A stretch of DNA of 64,000 bases from Solirubrobacterales bacterium 67-14 (GTDB lineage: Bacteria; Actinomycetota; Thermoleophilia; Solirubrobacterales; 70-9), in contig MKST01000002.1 in the NCBI GenBank assembly GCA_001897355.1, forward strand, positions 263,811 to 327,810, given 5' to 3'. Of the stretch, positions 60,483 to 64,000 are shown in pieces (positions within the stretch are counted from its first letter, which is position 1; every line of letters starts with the position of its first letter). Position numbers and translations under genes: made by a program. The notes under the pieces were generated by a model, which saw nothing but the letters and a program-made list of their open reading frames with translations, made no database searches and was not told the DNA's origin.

Positions 60483-60544
60483 GTGGGGCGGAAAGTGCTT
60501 GATGGAGCCAGCCGGGATCGAACCGGCGACCTCCTGCTTGCAAA
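60483..60544. repeat. Right 62-bp direct repeat (att) overlapping tRNA-Ala 3' half
   Basis: Exact match to 43864-43925. Confidence 0.92.
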
Positions 60545-60575
60545 GCAGGCGCTCTGCCAACTGAGCTATGGCCCC
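60503..60575 (-). tRNA. tRNA-Ala(TGC)
   Basis: GGGGCCATAGCTCAGTTGGCAGAGCGCCTGCTTTGCAAGCAGGAGGTCGCCGGTTCGATCCCGGCTGGCTCCA cloverleaf. Confidence 0.97.
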
Positions 60576-60639
60576 AGAGTGGACGGTGATTGTATGGGTT
60601 GGGGGCCGGCCGGACGCGTCACACAGATAGCCTGGGCCG

Positions 60640-61494
60640 ATGTCGATCGACGACCTTGCCACAACCCTCGGCCAACGCGATGGCCATCCGTCCGGTTCGA
60701 CGGTCATACGGGTTGACCAGGTCAACGTCTTTCGCTGGTCGACCGCGCTCAAGCAGCGGGTGATGCTGCTCGAAGGGGTGGACTGGCTGGTCGGCCGTGG
60801 CGAGCACTGGGTGATGCTCGGCCCGAACGGGGCCGGCAAGACGACCCTGCTCCACCTGGCCGCCGCCGACTCCCACGCCTCGGAGGGCACGGTAGATGTG
60901 CTCGGCAAGCGGCTAGGCAACACTGACATGCGGGCGCTGCGAGAGGCCATCGGCCTGGTTGACGCCCGCACCTCCCGCGCGATCCCTTCGCGCCGGCCGG
61001 TCTTCGAGACGATCGAATCCGGCGCCTTCAACAGCATCGCCCTGCAGCACCAGCGCCTCGACGAAAGCCATCGCGAGCGGGCCAGGGAGCTGATGGGCGT
61101 GGTCGGCCTCGGTGATCTCGAAACCCGCGCCTTCGGCGAGTGCTCGCAGGGCGAACGCCAACGGATCCTGCTCGCCCGGGCGCTGATGCCGAGCCCCGAG
61201 CTGCTGCTGCTGGACGAGCCCGCCTCCGGCCTCGACCTGCCGTCTCGCGAACAGCTGGTCTCGGCCCTGGTCTCGATGGCCGAGGGAGACCGCAGCCTGA
61301 CCACGGTCACGGTCACCCATCACCTCGAGGAGATCCCGCCGACCACAACCCACGCCCTGCTGCTCAAGGACGGAAGGGTGCTGGCCCAGGGCAGGGTCGA
61401 CGAGGCACTCACATCGGAGCACGTTTCCGCCTGCTTCGACCTGCCGATCGAGGTCCATCGCAACGGTGGCCGCTGGTCGGCGGCGATTCAGTAG
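60640..61494 (+). CDS. ABC transporter ATP-binding protein
   Basis: LGPNGAGKTTLLHLAAA, FGECSQGERQRILLARALM, LLLLDEPASGLD. Confidence 0.92.
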   Translation: MSIDDLATTLGQRDGHPSGSTVIRVDQVNVFRWSTALKQRVMLLEGVDWLVGRGEHWVMLGPNGAGKTTLLHLAAADSHASEGTVDVLGKRLGNTDMRALREAIGLVDARTSRAIPSRRPVFETIESGAFNSIALQHQRLDESHRERARELMGVVGLGDLETRAFGECSQGERQRILLARALMPSPELLLLDEPASGLDLPSREQLVSALVSMAEGDRSLTTVTVTHHLEEIPPTTTHALLLKDGRVLAQGRVDEALTSEHVSACFDLPIEVHRNGGRWSAAIQ

Positions 61495-61533
61495 ACGATC
61501 GACGAGAGCCCCACCCGCGAGGGGCGGCACCGG

Positions 61534-62535
61534 TCAGTCGCCGAAGTCGAAGTCCTTCGGTTCCTTCTGCTCGAACCAGAGCTGATCGTGCTCGGGCGTC
61601 TCCTCGAGAAAGTCCGGGGTCGCCTCGAGCACGTCGTCCTGGTCGAAGAACTCGCCCGAACCCTCGGCCTCCTGCTCCCCGGTGTCGGATTCCCCTCCGG
61701 CGGGCTGGCTCTCGGTGGCCGCATCCTCATAGAGCAACTCGGCCGAATCCTCTTCGGCGCCTTCTTCAACCGCCTCGTGTTCCGCTGAGTCGGCTTCGGC
61801 TTCCAGCTCGCCCGAGTCGGGTTCATCGAGGTCGACCTCGGCCGAGTCCGGTTCGGAGGAAACGTCGTACTCGACCGTCTCGCCGCCGGTCGCGGCGACT
61901 TCGCCGCTGTCGAGGGCACGATCGAGCTCGTCCGAGAGCGAGCTTTCGCTGAGGATGTCGATCTCGTCCTCTTCGGCGATCGCGGCGTCAACGTCGTAAT
62001 GCTCGGTCGGGTGGCTGGCCAGCTGGGCACGCTCGGCTTCGAGCATGTCGCCGGCGTCGCCTTCCTCTGCCGCCGGTTCGGGTGCGGGCTCCGCCGGTTT
62101 GGCTTCAGGCGATTCGACCGTGGCCTCGTCGGCCACCTCCGGTTCGGCCTTCGCTTCCTCGGGGGCCGGGGCCGGGGGCTCCGGGACCGGATGCTCGGCG
62201 AAAGTCGCGTCGGGTTCGGCCGGTGCCTCGCTCGGCTTGCCGGCTTCCTTTGCCTTGGCGGCTTCCCGGGCGACCGCTTCCTCGGCCGCAGCCTCGCGCT
62301 GACGGGTCGCTTCGAAGACCTTGTCGAGCTGATCGCCTTCGCCGGCCGGCGTGGTGATGCTGGACCCGGGACTGATGATTTGGGTCTCAGCTTCGCCCGC
62401 CTGCGGGCTGACAGCGTCGGGCCGTTCGGCTTCGCCGAAGGCCTCGTCCTCCAATCCCTTCAGTTCGGATTCGTCGGCCCCGTGCTGGCGTTTCAGCTCG
62501 AGGTGTTCCCGGATTGCCTCGTCGAGAATTCCCAT
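61534..62535 (-). CDS. Very acidic, low-complexity hypothetical protein
   Basis: Asp/Glu/Ala/Pro-rich translation; strong coding-like GC3 pattern; basic N-terminus EHLELKRQHGADESEL. Confidence 0.65.
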   Translation of the reverse strand: MGILDEAIREHLELKRQHGADESELKGLEDEAFGEAERPDAVSPQAGEAETQIISPGSSITTPAGEGDQLDKVFEATRQREAAAEEAVAREAAKAKEAGKPSEAPAEPDATFAEHPVPEPPAPAPEEAKAEPEVADEATVESPEAKPAEPAPEPAAEEGDAGDMLEAERAQLASHPTEHYDVDAAIAEEDEIDILSESSLSDELDRALDSGEVAATGGETVEYDVSSEPDSAEVDLDEPDSGELEAEADSAEHEAVEEGAEEDSAELLYEDAATESQPAGGESDTGEQEAEGSGEFFDQDDVLEATPDFLEETPEHDQLWFEQKEPKDFDFGD

Positions 62536-62644
62536 TGATCTCTCAGTAGCTAACGGTCGTGGTAAAGACTATGCGGTTTCTACGGACATGTGCATGAGCT
62601 CTCCCTACTTTGCACGCCGGGACTCCGTATCCTTTGTCGAACGC

Positions 62645-62717
62645 GGGGCTATAGCTCAGTTGGCAGAGCGCTTGGATCGCACCCAAGAGGTCGCCGGTTC
62701 GACTCCGGCTAGCTCCA
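62645..62717 (+). tRNA. tRNA-Ala(CGC)
   Basis: GGGGCTATAGCTCAGTTGGCAGAGCGCTTGGATCGCACCCAAGAGGTCGCCGGTTCGACTCCGGCTAGCTCCA; 7-nt anticodon loop ATCGCAC. Confidence 0.95.
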
Positions 62718-62749
62718 TGACATCCTGCCCGCCGTATTAACGAGAAGTC

Positions 62750-62776
62750 GGGCCCGGGCTTTTTCCGCCCGGGCCC
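62750..62776 (+). terminator. Hairpin terminator after tRNA-Ala(CGC)
   Basis: GGGCCCGGGC-TTTTTCC-GCCCGGGCCC perfect 10-bp stem. Confidence 0.65.
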
Positions 62777-62952
62777 GTCTTCGCATCACCTGTGTGTTTC
62801 GGTCGCCGGACGGTTAGATGCTTCTGCTTGCCACGCTTCTCCGGGAAGATGCCCGGGCGCCCTTCTTTTGCTGGCGCTGAAGGAGCCAGTAGAGAATTGG
62901 GTTCTTGTCTTTCTGCGGATTCATCGCGTTCTTTCGTTCGTAGCTCTTTGAA

Positions 62953-64000
62953 TCAGGCCTGCTCGTAGGCGGGCTGGCCTTCGGGCTCCCGGACTTCCTG
63001 TGTGCGAAGATCTGCCTTGGGCTTCTCGAGGACCGTTACGGCAAGAAGCACCCCGAGCAGAACCAGGCCCGCGCCGATCGCGAAGGCGAGCTGGTAGCCG
63101 TCAGTCAGGGCTGCAGCCTGGCCCACGCCATCGGCCAGCCGGTCGTCAGTACGAGTGGTCGACATCGTCACCAGCAGGGCCAGTCCCAGGGCCCCACCCA
63201 TCTGCTGGGAGGTGTTGACCAGGCCCGAGGCCAACCCGGCATCCTCGACCGTGGCCCCGGACATCGCCAGGGTCATCAGGGCCGGGAAGCCGAGGCCGGC
63301 GCCGATGCCGATCATCAGCATCGAGGGCAGCAGGTCAGTGACGTAGTGACCGTCGACCGAGACGCGGGAGAGCAACAGCAGCGCCACCGCGATCAGCAAC
63401 AGGGCCGGCACCAGCACCGGCCGCGGGCCATAGCGGTTGACCAGCTGCGGAGACCATTTCAGGGACATCGCGCCGATCCCGATCGAAAGCGGCAGGAACG
63501 CCACCCCGACCTCGATCGCCGTGTAGCCGAGCACCCGCTGCAGGTAGAGCGCCCCCATGAAGAACATGCCGAAGAGGCCGGCCACCATGAGGATCTGGAC
63601 CAGGTTTGCTCCAGCCACATTGCGGCTGCGGAACACCGAGAGCGGCATCAGCGGATTCTTCGCGGTCGCTTCGCGGGTGATGAATCCGGCCAACAGGGCC
63701 AGTGAAATTGCTCCGAGGATCAGGGTGGTGGCCGAGCCCCATCCGGTGTCGGCCACCTGAACCACCGTGTAGACGGCGAGCATGATCGAACCGGTTATCA
63801 GCGCCGCGCCGGAGAGATCGGCCCCATGATGCAGGCCGAGCCCTTCCTCGTGCTGGAGTACCCGGCGGGCCATGACCGCGGTGACGACGCCGATCGGCAG
63901 GTTGACGAAGAAGATCCAGTGCCAGGAGAGGAGTTCGGTCAGGACGCCGCCGAGCAGCAGCCCCAGCGACCCACCGGCGGCCGCGACGAAGCTGTAGACG
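62953..64000 (-). CDS. MFS drug exporter (DHA2/EmrB-like), truncated by the window end
   Basis: VNLPIGVVTAVMARRVL upstream frame, RVLGYTAIEVGVAFLPLSIG, GLASGLVNTSQQMGGALGLAL. Confidence 0.9.
   Translation of the reverse strand, partial: VYSFVAAAGGSLGLLLGGVLTELLSWHWIFFVNLPIGVVTAVMARRVLQHEEGLGLHHGADLSGAALITGSIMLAVYTVVQVADTGWGSATTLILGAISLALLAGFITREATAKNPLMPLSVFRSRNVAGANLVQILMVAGLFGMFFMGALYLQRVLGYTAIEVGVAFLPLSIGIGAMSLKWSPQLVNRYGPRPVLVPALLLIAVALLLLSRVSVDGHYVTDLLPSMLMIGIGAGLGFPALMTLAMSGATVEDAGLASGLVNTSQQMGGALGLALLVTMSTTRTDDRLADGVGQAAALTDGYQLAFAIGAGLVLLGVLLAVTVLEKPKADLRTQEVREPEGQPAYEQA

Overview
A 64 kb window of high-GC actinobacterial-type DNA; I infer a Thermoleophilia/Solirubrobacterales-like host from gene content and did not test this. 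Most of it is ordinary chromosome: uppP, SDR, acyl-CoA dehydrogenase, a cupredoxin-type multicopper protein, an SdhBAC-like complex, metY-metX-metW, an ABC ATPase and an MFS exporter. Points worth a second look: (1) A LacI-linked catabolic region (about 10.9-25.3 kb) with SIS deglycase-like and PfkB/FrlD-like kinase genes, a Dpp-type ABC transporter, a class-III aminotransferase, two M20 deacetylases and a PLP decarboxylase. Four matching operator palindromes sit at its two control regions, and the kinase has no in-frame canonical start codon. (2) A Ser/Sec-like tRNA with an apparent 8/4 acceptor/T architecture and a 6-bp D-stem (allo-tRNA-like) at 28584-28676, followed by a potentially structured RNA and a strong terminator. 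(3) A molybdopterin oxidoreductase whose N-terminal Fe-S cysteine positions read S/H/D. (4) A roughly 16.6 kb genomic island between a partial and an intact tRNA-Ala(TGC), bounded by an exact 62-bp direct repeat. It carries a tyrosine integrase, secreted repeat proteins (one with an out-of-frame 11-nt poly-G tract at its start, a candidate phase-variable switch), several toxin-antitoxin modules and an AAA ATPase-subtilase pair resembling IetAS. No CRISPR array or rRNA was seen. All protein calls are by eye from translated motifs; no database search was run.
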